This document shows, piece after piece, positions 8,798-17,477 of a stretch of DNA of 64,000 nucleotides. The position numbers and the translations under genes are program-made. The stretch is from Acidisarcina polymorpha. Lineage in GTDB: Bacteria; Acidobacteriota; Terriglobia; Terriglobales; Acidobacteriaceae. The DNA lies in assembly GCF_003330725.1 (NCBI RefSeq), contig NZ_CP030840.1:6380116-6444115 (forward strand), given 5' to 3'. The number at the start of each line of letters is the position of its first letter. Positions within the stretch are counted from its first letter, which is position 1. The notes under the pieces were generated by a model. That model ran no database searches. It was not told the origin of the DNA and was given only the letters and a program-made list of their open reading frames with translations.

Positions 8798-9392
8798 TAG
8801 GATCCTGCTCTAGTTTTTTGAGGCATTCGTCCAGTTCCGGCAAGAGAGGATTCACTCCGCCTCGCTCCAGAATCGCCGCGTAAATGGCCCGGAAGTACCA
8901 TAAGTGGCCACTTCGGCCGCCGCCGTAGTCTTGCCACACCTGCGGCCCTTCCGCTTTCAGGCGGCGATGGATTTCCCGGGCATTGGCTAGCTTATCGGCG
9001 GCATAGACCAAACCCGATTCAGGTAAGGCATCCTGGCGGAAGCGCTCGATCTGCTGCTCTTTGCGAACCAGAAATCCGGGTTTGTCTTCGTCATCGAAGG
9101 AGTCGGTACAATCGGCGACAATTTTACCGACGCGAGGCCCGAAGCTCTGCTCGATGCGCTTCAGAGTCGCCCGGCCGCCGCTCTTCTCCGGGCCATCGTG
9201 CAAGAGCGCGGCAATCGCCTGATCCCCGTCGCCACCTGCACGTAGCACGTACGCGCAAACCTCCAATAAATGCGCCAGAAAAGGCGCCCCCGCCTTCTTG
9301 GTTTGTCCTCCGTGAAGCTCTGTGGCGAGACGAACCCCATCAAGAAATCGCGTCGTCTGCGAGGAGCTCGGCGAAACTTCGATCGATTCCAT
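8772..9392 (-). CDS. HD-domain protein, SpoT-hydrolase-like, altered ED motif
   Basis: A 206-residue single-domain HD protein resembling small (p)ppGpp hydrolases. Metal-binding elements are visible: the first His in FLAHLLEV, the HD pair in LLHDGPEK and the last Asp in YAADKLANAR. Related proteins read HDxxED at the second motif; here the sequence is HDGPEK, so the Asp of the catalytic ED pair is Lys. This predicts altered or lost pyrophosphohydrolase activity. The start ATG at 9392 has GAGGG upstream. The gene is convergent with peptide deformylase and overlaps its 3' end. Function as an alarmone hydrolase is inference; another phosphohydrolase substrate is possible. Confidence 0.82.
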   Translation of the reverse strand: MESIEVSPSSSQTTRFLDGVRLATELHGGQTKKAGAPFLAHLLEVCAYVLRAGGDGDQAIAALLHDGPEKSGGRATLKRIEQSFGPRVGKIVADCTDSFDDEDKPGFLVRKEQQIERFRQDALPESGLVYAADKLANAREIHRRLKAEGPQVWQDYGGGRSGHLWYFRAIYAAILERGGVNPLLPELDECLKKLEQDPINPSAASS

Positions 9393-9491
9393 CAGTCCCT
9401 CATAAGAGCTAAGAGGCGACCGCGCGCTACTCCGTTGCGCAGCAGTTCATAGCCTCTTGTGATCGTGGCGAGCCGATCGTCTTTCAGAAGC

Positions 9492-10346
9492 TCAGGCACT
9501 CACAAACCTTTGCCGCTGGCTTCCCAGACCCGCTATCTCCAGATCGACTACGTCGCCAGATTTCAGATACTGCGGAGGCTTCATTCCCAGGCCGACCCCA
9601 GGCGGCGTTCCCGTGGAGATCAGGTCGCCCGATTCGAGCGTCATGAACTGGGAAAGGTAGTGGATCAAAAAGGCGGGATTAAAGATCATCGTCGAGGTAT
9701 TGCCATGCTGTCGCAGTTGCCCATTCACTGAGAGGCTCATCGAGAGTTTCGCTGGATCGGAAATCTCGTCTGGAGTCGCTAGCCAGGGCCCCAGAGGATT
9801 GAAAGTGTCGCAGCTCTTACCCTTCGTCCACTGCCCACCGCGTTCCAGCTGAAAGGCACGTTCAGAGACATCGTGGGAGATGCAGTATCCGCCGATGTGA
9901 GAAGCCGCGGCCTCAACCGAATCGACATACCGCGCCTCTCGCCCGATCAGGACGCCGAGTTCTACTTCCCAATCGGTCTTGACGCTGGTCCGGGGAATGA
10001 GGACTTCATCATAGGGTCCCACAACTGTGTTCGAGGCTTTGAGGAAGACGATCGGCTCTTCTGGAACCGGCATGTTCGACTCGGCGGCGTGGTCGGAGTA
10101 GTTCAGGCCGATGCAGATCACCTTACCCGGCCGTGCAACCGGAGCCGCCCAACGCGTCGATTCTGGTACTTGAGGGAGAGAGTCGGATCGGCTACGCATC
10201 AACTCTTCGATCTTCGGCGTACCGCCGTCCGCCCAAAACTCCTGGTTCCAATCCTTGAAAAATCCCGACAAGTCGAGCCGCTTCTTTTCGCCCAATAAAA
10301 TGCCGGGCTTTTCTTGCCCCTTCTCTCCAAAACGAATGAGTCTCAT
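9492..10346 (-). CDS. Fumarylacetoacetate hydrolase family protein
   Basis: Metal-dependent hydrolase or decarboxylase acting on a 2-oxo acid; the family includes fumarylpyruvate and acylpyruvate hydrolases and oxaloacetate decarboxylases. The 284 residues show the short N-terminal domain followed by KVICIGLNYSDHAAE, FLKASNTVVGP, WEVELGVLIG with the metal-binding E-x-E, SHDVSERAFQ and GDLISTGTPPGVGLG. Length and motif order are typical. It stands alone on the minus strand between the HD gene and the divergent DUF296 gene, so its pathway cannot be inferred from neighbours. Confidence 0.92.
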   Translation of the reverse strand: MRLIRFGEKGQEKPGILLGEKKRLDLSGFFKDWNQEFWADGGTPKIEELMRSRSDSLPQVPESTRWAAPVARPGKVICIGLNYSDHAAESNMPVPEEPIVFLKASNTVVGPYDEVLIPRTSVKTDWEVELGVLIGREARYVDSVEAAASHIGGYCISHDVSERAFQLERGGQWTKGKSCDTFNPLGPWLATPDEISDPAKLSMSLSVNGQLRQHGNTSTMIFNPAFLIHYLSQFMTLESGDLISTGTPPGVGLGMKPPQYLKSGDVVDLEIAGLGSQRQRFVSA

Positions 10347-10524
10347 CGTCCCCCGTCGGCTAGCTTTTTTTCACTACCGGAATGTGCGCAAATCTCAACT
10401 GAAGGCCAGTATAACCGTCACAAATCATCAATCGCCGTAGGCGCAGGCTCGATAGAGTTCGCGGATCCCGAAAACGGCGCCGCCTCTTCAGGAGAGTAAA
10501 ATCGACTTATCCTCAGGAGCAGAG

Positions 10525-11121
10525 ATGTCCCGCTCGCCGGCGCCAGCCACGAATTCAATCTGTCTCGCCCTCTCCGCAATCTTATTTGCCGCTCTTGTTG
10601 GCATCACCGTCTCCGCTCAATCGGCGGAGATCCAGTACATCTCGCCCTCACGGCCCATCGCAGCCGGCAAAGCCCCAGGCATGCAGGTAAAGCAGATCAA
10701 GGACACACCTGAGGAGAAGGTGTATGCGGTCGTCTTCCGGAAAGGAGACGAGGCATTAAGCGGGTTGAACGACTTCGCCAACCGGTACAAAGTGGAAGAC
10801 GCGCATTTCACGGCGATCGGTGCGGTGAGTAGCGCTACCCTCGGCTGGCTCGATCTTTCCAAGAAGATGTATCGCCAGATCCCCGTCACCGAACAAGTGG
10901 AGGTGGTTTCCATGATCGGAGACATCGCGACTTTCAACGGCAAGCCCATCGTCCATACGCACGTCGTGCTCTGCAAATCGGATGGAAGTACCGTGGGAGG
11001 CCATGTGTGGGAATTGAACGTAAATCCCACCTTAGAAGTCTTTGTTACCGTAAACACAACTCCCTTGAAGAAGCGGCCCGACGATCCCTCGGGAATGAAG
11101 CTGATCGATCCCACTCAATAG
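10525..11121 (+). CDS. Secreted PPC/DUF296-domain protein
   Basis: A 198-residue protein with an N-terminal signal peptide (hydrophobic ICLALSAILFAALVGITVSA, cleavage likely at SAQS-A) and a single PPC/DUF296 domain. The domain is recognised by VYAVVFRKGDEAL, FTAIGAVSSATLGWLD, the metal-type HTHVVL segment and GGHVWE. Bacterial DUF296 proteins form trimers and most have no assigned reaction. AGGAG lies five bases before the start. It is monocistronic between the FAH gene and the two-component system. Export to the periplasm is inferred from the leader. Confidence 0.85.
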   Translation: MSRSPAPATNSICLALSAILFAALVGITVSAQSAEIQYISPSRPIAAGKAPGMQVKQIKDTPEEKVYAVVFRKGDEALSGLNDFANRYKVEDAHFTAIGAVSSATLGWLDLSKKMYRQIPVTEQVEVVSMIGDIATFNGKPIVHTHVVLCKSDGSTVGGHVWELNVNPTLEVFVTVNTTPLKKRPDDPSGMKLIDPTQ

Positions 11122-11317
11122 GCGGATCACCCGCAGCAGAAATATGGCTTGGCGGCCAATCTTTCCGGATTATGTAGTCTTTTAGTCAGGTTGCACAAGG
11201 TTGCAGTCCGGAGACAAATTCACAATCCTTTTGCATTTCCTTTGCCCCAATCAGTTACGCTAAGGCTGTCTAGCCGGCTGTAGGATTCCGACTGCTCGGC
11301 AGACAGAGGAAGACGGC

Positions 11318-12016
11318 TTGAGCCAAATCGTGTTTGTTTTAGAAGATGACGGCGACATTTCGCGCCTCGTGCAGCACCATCTGGAAGCTGCTGGATTCAC
11401 GGTACGCGTTTACGGAACTCCCACAAACATCGTCGCGGACGCCGAGCGTCAGAATCCTGCTCTTTTTCTCCTCGACATCATGGTTCCTGGCGGCGACGGC
11501 CTGGATGTCTGCCGCCGTTTGCGGAACCATCCCGCTTTGAGCACTATTCCGATCATCTTTTTGACTGCCCGCGCGGGTGAAAATGACAGGGTTCTAGGCC
11601 TTGAGCTTGGCGCCGACGATTACATCACCAAGCCTTTTGCGACTCGTGAGCTGGTTGCCCGGGTGAAGGCGGTGCTGCGGCGCTTTGAGCGTCCAACCAC
11701 TCCCTCGATCATCAGCTTTGAGGAGATCGTCATCGATGCGAGCGCGATGCAGCTCAGGGTCCGCGGCGAACTAACAACCACCACCGCGACCGAGTTCCGG
11801 CTGCTCGACTATCTCGCCCGCCATCCCGGGCGGGTCTTCAGTCGAGACCACTTGCTGGATGCGGTCTGGGGAGACGCCCGCTTCGTCACTCCTCGTTCCG
11901 TGGATGTCTATGTACGCCGCATTCGTGAGAAAATCGAAGGCGACGCTGAAAATCCCCGCTATCTCAAGACAGTACGCGGCGCGGGCTATCGTTTTGAGGT
12001 TCCGAAGCCCGCTTAA
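11318..12016 (+). CDS. OmpR/PhoB-family response regulator
   Basis: DNA-binding response regulator of a two-component pair with the kinase downstream. The receiver domain has the acidic pair (EDD near residues 9-11), the phospho-accepting Asp in LFLLDIMVPGGDG, the T/S switch residue in IIFLTARAG and the conserved Lys in ITKPF. A winged-helix output domain fills the C-terminal 100 residues (PGRVFSRDHLLDAVWG, SVDVYVRRIREKIE, IKTVRG-like YLKTVRGAGYRFE). The start codon is TTG at 11318, supported by AGAGGAAG just upstream and by the family length of 232 residues. The PhoB-like call rests on kinase resemblance, not on a phosphate-gene neighbour. Confidence 0.95.
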   Translation: MSQIVFVLEDDGDISRLVQHHLEAAGFTVRVYGTPTNIVADAERQNPALFLLDIMVPGGDGLDVCRRLRNHPALSTIPIIFLTARAGENDRVLGLELGADDYITKPFATRELVARVKAVLRRFERPTTPSIISFEEIVIDASAMQLRVRGELTTTTATEFRLLDYLARHPGRVFSRDHLLDAVWGDARFVTPRSVDVYVRRIREKIEGDAENPRYLKTVRGAGYRFEVPKPA

Positions 12017-12205
12017 TGCATTTTCACAATAGATACAGTGCAGGATGTCGGTCGGCAGACCTTTTCCTTCAAGGAAAGCTCAACACAGCATTGCTTAAGA
12101 ATTGTCATTCGTTGAGCCGATACTTAACTGCATGTATTTATTTCTTTTCTCCTGGCCGAGGGAGATAGCCCCATCGGCTTGAAAGGGGGATTCTCGATCC
12201 CAATC

Positions 12206-12265
12206 ATGGACACTCCCCGCCCAAGCCGGCCTGCCGCCTCCGATGCGTTGCGAGGCGCAGAATGA
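12206..12265 (+). CDS. Possible 19-residue leader peptide ahead of the sensor kinase
   Basis: A short frame of 20 codons starts at an ATG about 15 bases after an AAGGGGGA purine block and stops with a TGA that overlaps the kinase start as ATGA. Such an arrangement could couple kinase translation to the leader. The peptide (Pro/Arg/Ala-rich) resembles nothing I know and may be chance. Confidence 0.25.
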   Translation: MDTPRPSRPAASDALRGAE

Positions 12266-13737
12266 CCGGGCGTGTCTTCACCAAGGTCTTCTTCTCTTTC
12301 GTTCTGGTCCTATGCGCCGGGACCGCAATCCTGGATTTATCTCTACGTCGAATTCTTGAGCCTTCTCTGCGCAAGCAGGCCGAACACTCGCTCATTGACA
12401 TCAACGCAACGATGCACCTCCTGCATCGGGATGTACTGATCGCGACGATGATCTCCCTGGTCCTTGCGACCATCATTGCGGCTGTGCTGGCGCAGCGTTT
12501 CTCGCTCCGGCTGCGCCGCATCGTTATCTTCGCCAGTCGCATTGCTGCCGGAGAACTCTCGGCGCGCGTCGAAGAAGGCAATCTTGATGAGATTTCCGAA
12601 GTCGCGCATGCGCTTGACGCTACCGCCAGCCGCCTGGAGCAGAGCTTCCATGCGCTCGATACCAACCGGCGCGAACTGGAGGCGTTGCTCGACTCGATGC
12701 AAGAAGCGGTTGTCGCCGTCAACGCCCATGGACAAGTGAGCTGGTCAAATGCGGTGATGCAACGCGTCTCCCCAAGTCCGGTGCGCGAGGGCCGCTCGCT
12801 GGTGCACACGATCCGCGACCCGCAAGTCCTCGCCTGCGTGGAAGGCGCTCTTGAGAGCCGTGAAGTTCACCGCGCACGAGCCACCTCTGTTGCCCCGGGC
12901 AGAATCTATGAAGTGAGTGCCGCCCCGACTCCCGGCGGCGGAGCTGTCGCCGTGCTTCACGATGTCACCGAAGTCGAACGCGCCGAAAAGACCCGGCGGG
13001 ATTTCGTGGCCAACGTCTCTCATGAGCTGCGGACCCCCCTGACTTCCATCTCCGGATATGTCGAAACGTTGCTGGACGGTCATCACTCAGAGAAGGACAC
13101 TCGCGATTTCCTCTCGATCATTTTGAAAAATGCGACCAGGGTAAACCGGCTTACTGAAGATCTTCTAGCGCTGGCCAGCGTCGAATCAGGCGACTATAAG
13201 CTCAGGACGCTTCCGGTTCGTGCCTCAGTGCTCGTCCAGGATGCCATCGAATCTCTCGCAGGCATGGTGCTCGACTCCCCTGTAACCCTCGAAGCCGCCG
13301 AAACTACCACAGACTTTGTGTTAGCCGATCCCGACTCTCTCAACCAGGTCTTTGGGAATTTGATTGAGAACGCTATGAAATATGGGAAGAGCGGTGAACG
13401 CGTCTGCGTTGGAGCGAGACGACTCGAAAATGAAGTGGAGTTCTTCGTGCGGGACTTCGGCCCTGGTATACCCTTCGAGCACCTCGACCGTATCTTCGAG
13501 CGATTCTATCGGATCGACAAGGCCCGCTCTCGCGATTCCGGAGGTACTGGATTAGGCCTTGCGATCGCGAAGCACATCGTGCTCGCTCATGGAGGTATTA
13601 TCCGGGCGGAGAGTGAGCTCGGTCTGGGCGCAACTTTTCTTTTCACCCTGCCCATCGCTCCGGCGAGGCCTCAACAAGTCAGCCCCGTCATTTCCGCCCG
13701 CACCGAAGAGTCTGCGCCGTTCCCGGTCGAGAAATAG
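12262..13737 (+). CDS. Membrane sensor histidine kinase, PhoR-like
   Basis: Partner kinase of the response regulator at 11318. Two transmembrane helices are seen (about residues 8-24 and 54-75, the second ISLVLATIIAAVLA), followed by a HAMP-type linker (RIAAGELSARVEEG), a PAS-like segment (LLDSMQEAVVAVNAHGQVSWSN), the dimerisation/phosphoacceptor box VSHELRTPLTSI and an ATPase domain with N-box NLIENAMKYG, DFGPGIP and GGTGLGLAI. The length of 491 residues is typical of PhoR-like kinases. The periplasmic loop is short, which suits sensing through a partner or the membrane. The 245-base gap to the regulator contains a possible leader frame. Confidence 0.94.
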   Translation: MTGRVFTKVFFSFVLVLCAGTAILDLSLRRILEPSLRKQAEHSLIDINATMHLLHRDVLIATMISLVLATIIAAVLAQRFSLRLRRIVIFASRIAAGELSARVEEGNLDEISEVAHALDATASRLEQSFHALDTNRRELEALLDSMQEAVVAVNAHGQVSWSNAVMQRVSPSPVREGRSLVHTIRDPQVLACVEGALESREVHRARATSVAPGRIYEVSAAPTPGGGAVAVLHDVTEVERAEKTRRDFVANVSHELRTPLTSISGYVETLLDGHHSEKDTRDFLSIILKNATRVNRLTEDLLALASVESGDYKLRTLPVRASVLVQDAIESLAGMVLDSPVTLEAAETTTDFVLADPDSLNQVFGNLIENAMKYGKSGERVCVGARRLENEVEFFVRDFGPGIPFEHLDRIFERFYRIDKARSRDSGGTGLGLAIAKHIVLAHGGIIRAESELGLGATFLFTLPIAPARPQQVSPVISARTEESAPFPVEK

Positions 13738-13787
13738 AGGAATCGGAGCTAGATTTTTCTCGAACATCTGACGCACCTGGACAGGAT

Positions 13788-14435
13788 TCACCCCTTCCTC
13801 TTCTCCTCAATCCGGCGCATCACTCCTGCGGCCTCCAGGTTCCCCGGCGTTGAGGATGCCTCCAGGGCAGTCACCACTCCAAGCCGATCTGCCTCCAAGG
13901 AACGCTGGTCGAACTTCCACTTGGCCTCAAGCCGGGAGATAGGTAGCTCGACGCCGATAATCCGCTTCAGTTGCGCCTCGACGTATTCACCGGGAGCATC
14001 GGTGACCTTCCATGGCTGCGGAAACGATGCTTCGTGTTTATCCGTCAGCCGGGAAACTAGATCGCGCAGCCACTCCGCGTCGTCGATGAACTTGACCGCC
14101 CCATAAGCATGAATAGCGGCATACATCCAGGTAGGCACAACCTTTCCCGTCTCCAGTTTGCTGGGATACCAGGAAGGCGTGACATATGCATCCGAAGCAG
14201 TAAATATCGCCAGCGCCTCGACGGAAGGCATAGTCTCGCGCCACTGGAGATTGCCTCGTGCGAGATGTCCATATAGGGTGCCAAATTCGCCGGCGTCCGA
14301 ATCGAGCAGGAGTGGAAGGTGTGTCGCGACAAGCCCGTTCTCCGTCAGAGTCACCAGCGTGGCCAGCTGGATCTTCTGCATCTCGGCGTGAATAGTCGGT
14401 AGATCATCCTCGCGAAAAGCAGGCGGCACGTACAT
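13788..14435 (-). CDS. PaiB-type FMN-binding split-barrel protein
   Basis: Homolog of Bacillus PaiB, annotated as an FMN-binding negative regulator of sporulation and protease genes. The start MYVPPAFREDDLP, the segment LATLVTLTENGLVATHLPLLLD, the GTLYGHLARGN-type FMN-binding block and VPTWMYAAIHAYG are characteristic. I chose the ATG at 14435 because the family begins exactly there; the frame extends 25 codons further upstream without homology. A regulatory role outside Bacillus is not established, and a flavin or haem-binding enzyme is an alternative. It is convergent with the kinase gene and divergent from the cupin gene. Confidence 0.9.
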   Translation of the reverse strand: MYVPPAFREDDLPTIHAEMQKIQLATLVTLTENGLVATHLPLLLDSDAGEFGTLYGHLARGNLQWRETMPSVEALAIFTASDAYVTPSWYPSKLETGKVVPTWMYAAIHAYGAVKFIDDAEWLRDLVSRLTDKHEASFPQPWKVTDAPGEYVEAQLKRIIGVELPISRLEAKWKFDQRSLEADRLGVVTALEASSTPGNLEAAGVMRRIEEKRKG

Positions 14436-14613
14436 AGGGCGTAGCTCCAGTCGCACAACTGAGATCCAGTTTAAAGAAGTTGCCGCGTTTGTGTCCGTCA
14501 ACCCCTTCAAGCCATCTCATGTCCGCCAGATAGAAGCGATCCAGACGAGAGATAGCGACAGTCCACCTAACCAGTCCAGACGAGAAGCGAAAATGCTCTA
14601 GAATCACAACACC

Positions 14614-15021
14614 ATGAGAATCCTTCTCAATCAAGCACGTAGTAGCCGCCAAGGTCCGGGCGCGTACTTCACTGGCCGCGTTTGGATCGACGAAATCGTC
14701 ATCGGGACCGCGCCATCGAAGCTCAAAGCCAATCGAGTCTCCTTTGAGCCAGGCGCGCGGACCGCCTGGCACACCCATCCTGTCGGACAAGCGTTACATG
14801 TGCTTACCGGACTTGGTCGCGTCCAGCTACAAGGAAGCTCTCCACAGCGCATAGGCCCCGGAGACACCGTCTGGATCGAAGCCGGAGAGGTCCATTGGCA
14901 CGGCGCAGAGCCTGGACGGACGATGGTGCATCTTGCCATTCAGGAGGCTGACGAGCATGGCACCGACGTCATCTGGATGGAGCAGGTCACGGACGAGGAG
15001 TATCTTGCGCCGGCGGAATGA
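14614..15021 (+). CDS. Cupin-domain protein
   Basis: A 135-residue single-domain cupin. The two cupin motifs are visible: AWHTHPVGQALHVLTGLGRVQ with two His and a downstream PGDTVWIEAGEVHWHGAEP with the second metal-site His. This form resembles small metal-binding cupins found near carboxymuconolactone decarboxylases and manganese hydroxynitrile lyases. No substrate can be assigned. It stands 160 bases before the asparagine-synthetase-like operon on the same strand and could be expressed with it, but no overlap or shared signal proves this. Confidence 0.85.
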   Translation: MRILLNQARSSRQGPGAYFTGRVWIDEIVIGTAPSKLKANRVSFEPGARTAWHTHPVGQALHVLTGLGRVQLQGSSPQRIGPGDTVWIEAGEVHWHGAEPGRTMVHLAIQEADEHGTDVIWMEQVTDEEYLAPAE

Positions 15022-15183
15022 ACCACAGACATCCAGTAGGCAATCGCTTTCGATAGCGTTGTTGACTCCTCCAACAAACCTACTCAACGGCCGCGCTGGT
15101 AGCGGAGAAGCGGCAAATTTTACCGCCATGCGGAAGGTAAACTAAGTGCAATTGGAACAACGTTCGCTTCCGGGGATTGAGCC

Positions 15184-16506
15184 GTGAACCACGCATATAT
15201 AGAACGGGTAGTCGATCTCACCGATCCAGAGGCCAATCAACTATACGACCTCGGTATCGAGGAGGCGCGAAGCATTCTACTGAGCCAGCCTGCAGAGGCG
15301 GTCGGACAGATACGAGGTTCTTTTGCCTTGTTAGCCCGCGAAGGTAAGACCGTAAGGATGGCTCGCTCTCTTGACCGCCCGATGCGGTATTTCCTTGCCA
15401 AACGGCAGGAGGGCCCGGCACTAGTAGTCGCCCACCGCATCGATACAATCTACGACTGGTTAAAGGCCGAAGGTCTGGCCAGTCAATTTCATCCGAGCTA
15501 CACCCGCATGGTTCCCGCCCACTATGTCGTTGAGATCCAACTGGTCGGCTGTCCGGATCCGGATCCTCTATATAGCCGGTTTTTTGCTCCGGCCTCCGCG
15601 ACTCTTCCGAATGACCTTGATGAGATCGGACGTAACTATATCTCTGCGCTGGCCGATGAGATTGCTCTCTGGCTCAAGACAATCCCGGAACACGCACCGA
15701 TCGGCGTCTGTTTCTCGGGCGGCATCGATAGTGGGAGCGTCTTTCTGACCACGTACTTCATGCTGCGAAAGCTGGGGATGAACCCGGCGCGCCTGAAGGC
15801 CTTCACACTCGATCTTGGCAATGGACCTGACCTTCAGCAGGCCCGCAATTTCCTGGACCAACTTGGGCTTTCATTGTTCATGGAAACCATCGAAGCAGAT
15901 CCATCGGATTTGGATGTGACCGAAACAATCCGCCTGCTCGAAGACTACAAACCGCTGGATATTCAGTCGGCTACTATGGCAATTGCCCTGTGTCGAGGTA
16001 TCCGTGAGCGTTACCCCGAGTGGATCCATCTGATCGATGGCGATGGAGGCGACGAAAACCTCAAAGATTATCCGATTGAGGAAAATCCCGAACTCACCAT
16101 TCGCAGTGTCATCAACAACCAGATGCTCTATCAGGAAGGCTGGGGAGTTGGCAAAATTAAGCACTCCCTCACTTACAGTGGTGGACTTAGCCGCTCGTAC
16201 ATCCGAACCTACGCGCCGGCCCATCACTACGGCTTCAAAGGTTTCAGCCCATATACAAAACCGAGCGTCATCGCGGTCGCAGAAGCGGTTCCCTTTATTG
16301 ATTTGACCCAGTACGACGTTGCTCGTCTCTATGAATTGAAAGGCGAAATTGTCTCGCGCGGCATCGCCGCAGTTACCGGCATCAAAATGCCGACCTTTCC
16401 GAAACGCCGCTTTCAGCACGGCGCCATCAGCATAGAAGCGCTCAACCGCCGCTTGCCATCTCAGGAAGCAGAGTACCGCAAGCAATTTTTAGCACTCTAT
16501 CAATGA
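15184..16506 (+). CDS. Asparagine-synthetase-like ATP-dependent amidotransferase lacking the glutaminase Cys
   Basis: The C-terminal two thirds is an asparagine-synthase ATP-pyrophosphatase domain with the PP-loop SGGIDS (residues 178-183), the adenylate-binding AFTLDLGNG segment and DGDGGDEN near residue 285. The N-terminal 130 residues look like a worn-down Ntn-glutaminase domain (GSFALLAREGKTVRMARSLDRP), but the protein starts GTG-Asn-His, so the catalytic N-terminal Cys is missing. This is the pattern of beta-lactam synthetase, carbapenam synthetase and lasso cyclase, which activate a carboxylate and use an internal or external amine. It is the first gene of a coupled operon; its TGA overlaps the radical SAM ATG. 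The substrate is unknown. Confidence 0.85.
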   Translation: MNHAYIERVVDLTDPEANQLYDLGIEEARSILLSQPAEAVGQIRGSFALLAREGKTVRMARSLDRPMRYFLAKRQEGPALVVAHRIDTIYDWLKAEGLASQFHPSYTRMVPAHYVVEIQLVGCPDPDPLYSRFFAPASATLPNDLDEIGRNYISALADEIALWLKTIPEHAPIGVCFSGGIDSGSVFLTTYFMLRKLGMNPARLKAFTLDLGNGPDLQQARNFLDQLGLSLFMETIEADPSDLDVTETIRLLEDYKPLDIQSATMAIALCRGIRERYPEWIHLIDGDGGDENLKDYPIEENPELTIRSVINNQMLYQEGWGVGKIKHSLTYSGGLSRSYIRTYAPAHHYGFKGFSPYTKPSVIAVAEAVPFIDLTQYDVARLYELKGEIVSRGIAAVTGIKMPTFPKRRFQHGAISIEALNRRLPSQEAEYRKQFLALYQ

Positions 16507-17477
16507 CGACTGTGTCGCTTTCGATTTATCCGGAGAAACCTGCCGATCGCGATGCGTGGATCCTGGCAAATCGTTCTATTCGGAACCCGGTCAACGCATC
16601 TCGGCCCTACGCTTTCTTTGTCGAAGATGAGCGGTCAGCCAGCGGCGAGATCGTCCCGATCGCGACTATTTTTCTGACAAACCGGGAGTGTCCATGGCGC
16701 TGCTTGATGTGCGATCTGTGGAAGAACACTTTACCTGGGACGGTAGCGCCGGGAGCCATCCCCGCACAGATTGATTTTGCGCTGACCCGGATGCCCCCCG
16801 CCCGCCAGACCAAGCTTTATAACAGCGGCAGTTTCTTTGACCCACGCGCGATCCCTACATCGGACTACGCAGCGATCGCCAAACTAGGCACCGGTTTCGA
16901 GAGAGTGATCGTCGAGAGTCATCCCGCTCTTATTAATGATCACTGTCTAGCCTTTCACGATCTGGTTGATGGACGACTTGAGGTTGCCATGGGCCTTGAG
17001 ACAGCCAATCCAGGAGTTTTGGAACGTCTCAACAAGCGCATGACTTTAGCGTCCTTTGCTGCAGCAGCCGAAAAGCTAACTCTGCATGATATCGACCTTC
17101 GCGTCTTCATCCTCGTCAAACCTCCTTTCATGCTGGAAGAAGAGGCTTTAGAATGGGCCGCTCGTTCGGTCGACTTTGCTTTCAAGTGCGGAGCCACTGC
17201 AATGACTTTGATTCCGACCCGCGGCGGAAACGGTGCTCTCGAACAACTAAGTACCTCGGGAGACTTCGCTCCCCCACGATTAGCGACCCTCGAAGCCGCC
17301 CTGGATTATGGAATCTCGCTGAAAAGAGGTCGCGTCTTTGCTGACCTTTGGGACCTACGCGTACAAGGTGGCTGTCCGGTTTGTCGAGAGGAACGAGTTG
17401 ACCGCCTCAGGTTGATGAATTTGCAACAAGTCTTACTCGCATCTGTCTCGTGCAGAGAATGCGGAGTCGACAATTGA
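16503..17477 (+). CDS. Radical SAM enzyme of unknown substrate
   Basis: The 324-residue protein carries the radical SAM cluster motif CPWRCLMC (C63, C67, C70) after a beta strand TIFLTN, followed by TIM-barrel elements including MGLETANPGVLERLNK and FILVKPPFML that resemble the Elp3/MiaB-like radical SAM branch. The C-terminus has two further Cys pairs (C291-C294 and C317-C320), enough for a zinc site or an auxiliary iron-sulfur cluster. It overlaps the upstream ligase by ATGA and the downstream flavoprotein by TTGA, which indicates translational coupling and a shared pathway. The reaction cannot be read from sequence; RNA-modifying and peptide-modifying roles are both possible. Confidence 0.88.
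   Translation: MTTVSLSIYPEKPADRDAWILANRSIRNPVNASRPYAFFVEDERSASGEIVPIATIFLTNRECPWRCLMCDLWKNTLPGTVAPGAIPAQIDFALTRMPPARQTKLYNSGSFFDPRAIPTSDYAAIAKLGTGFERVIVESHPALINDHCLAFHDLVDGRLEVAMGLETANPGVLERLNKRMTLASFAAAAEKLTLHDIDLRVFILVKPPFMLEEEALEWAARSVDFAFKCGATAMTLIPTRGGNGALEQLSTSGDFAPPRLATLEAALDYGISLKRGRVFADLWDLRVQGGCPVCREERVDRLRLMNLQQVLLASVSCRECGVDN

Noticed and set aside
15022-15183. A RiPP precursor gene ahead of the ligase/radical SAM operon
   Set aside because: I found no short frame with a ribosome site and leader-core pattern in the gap.
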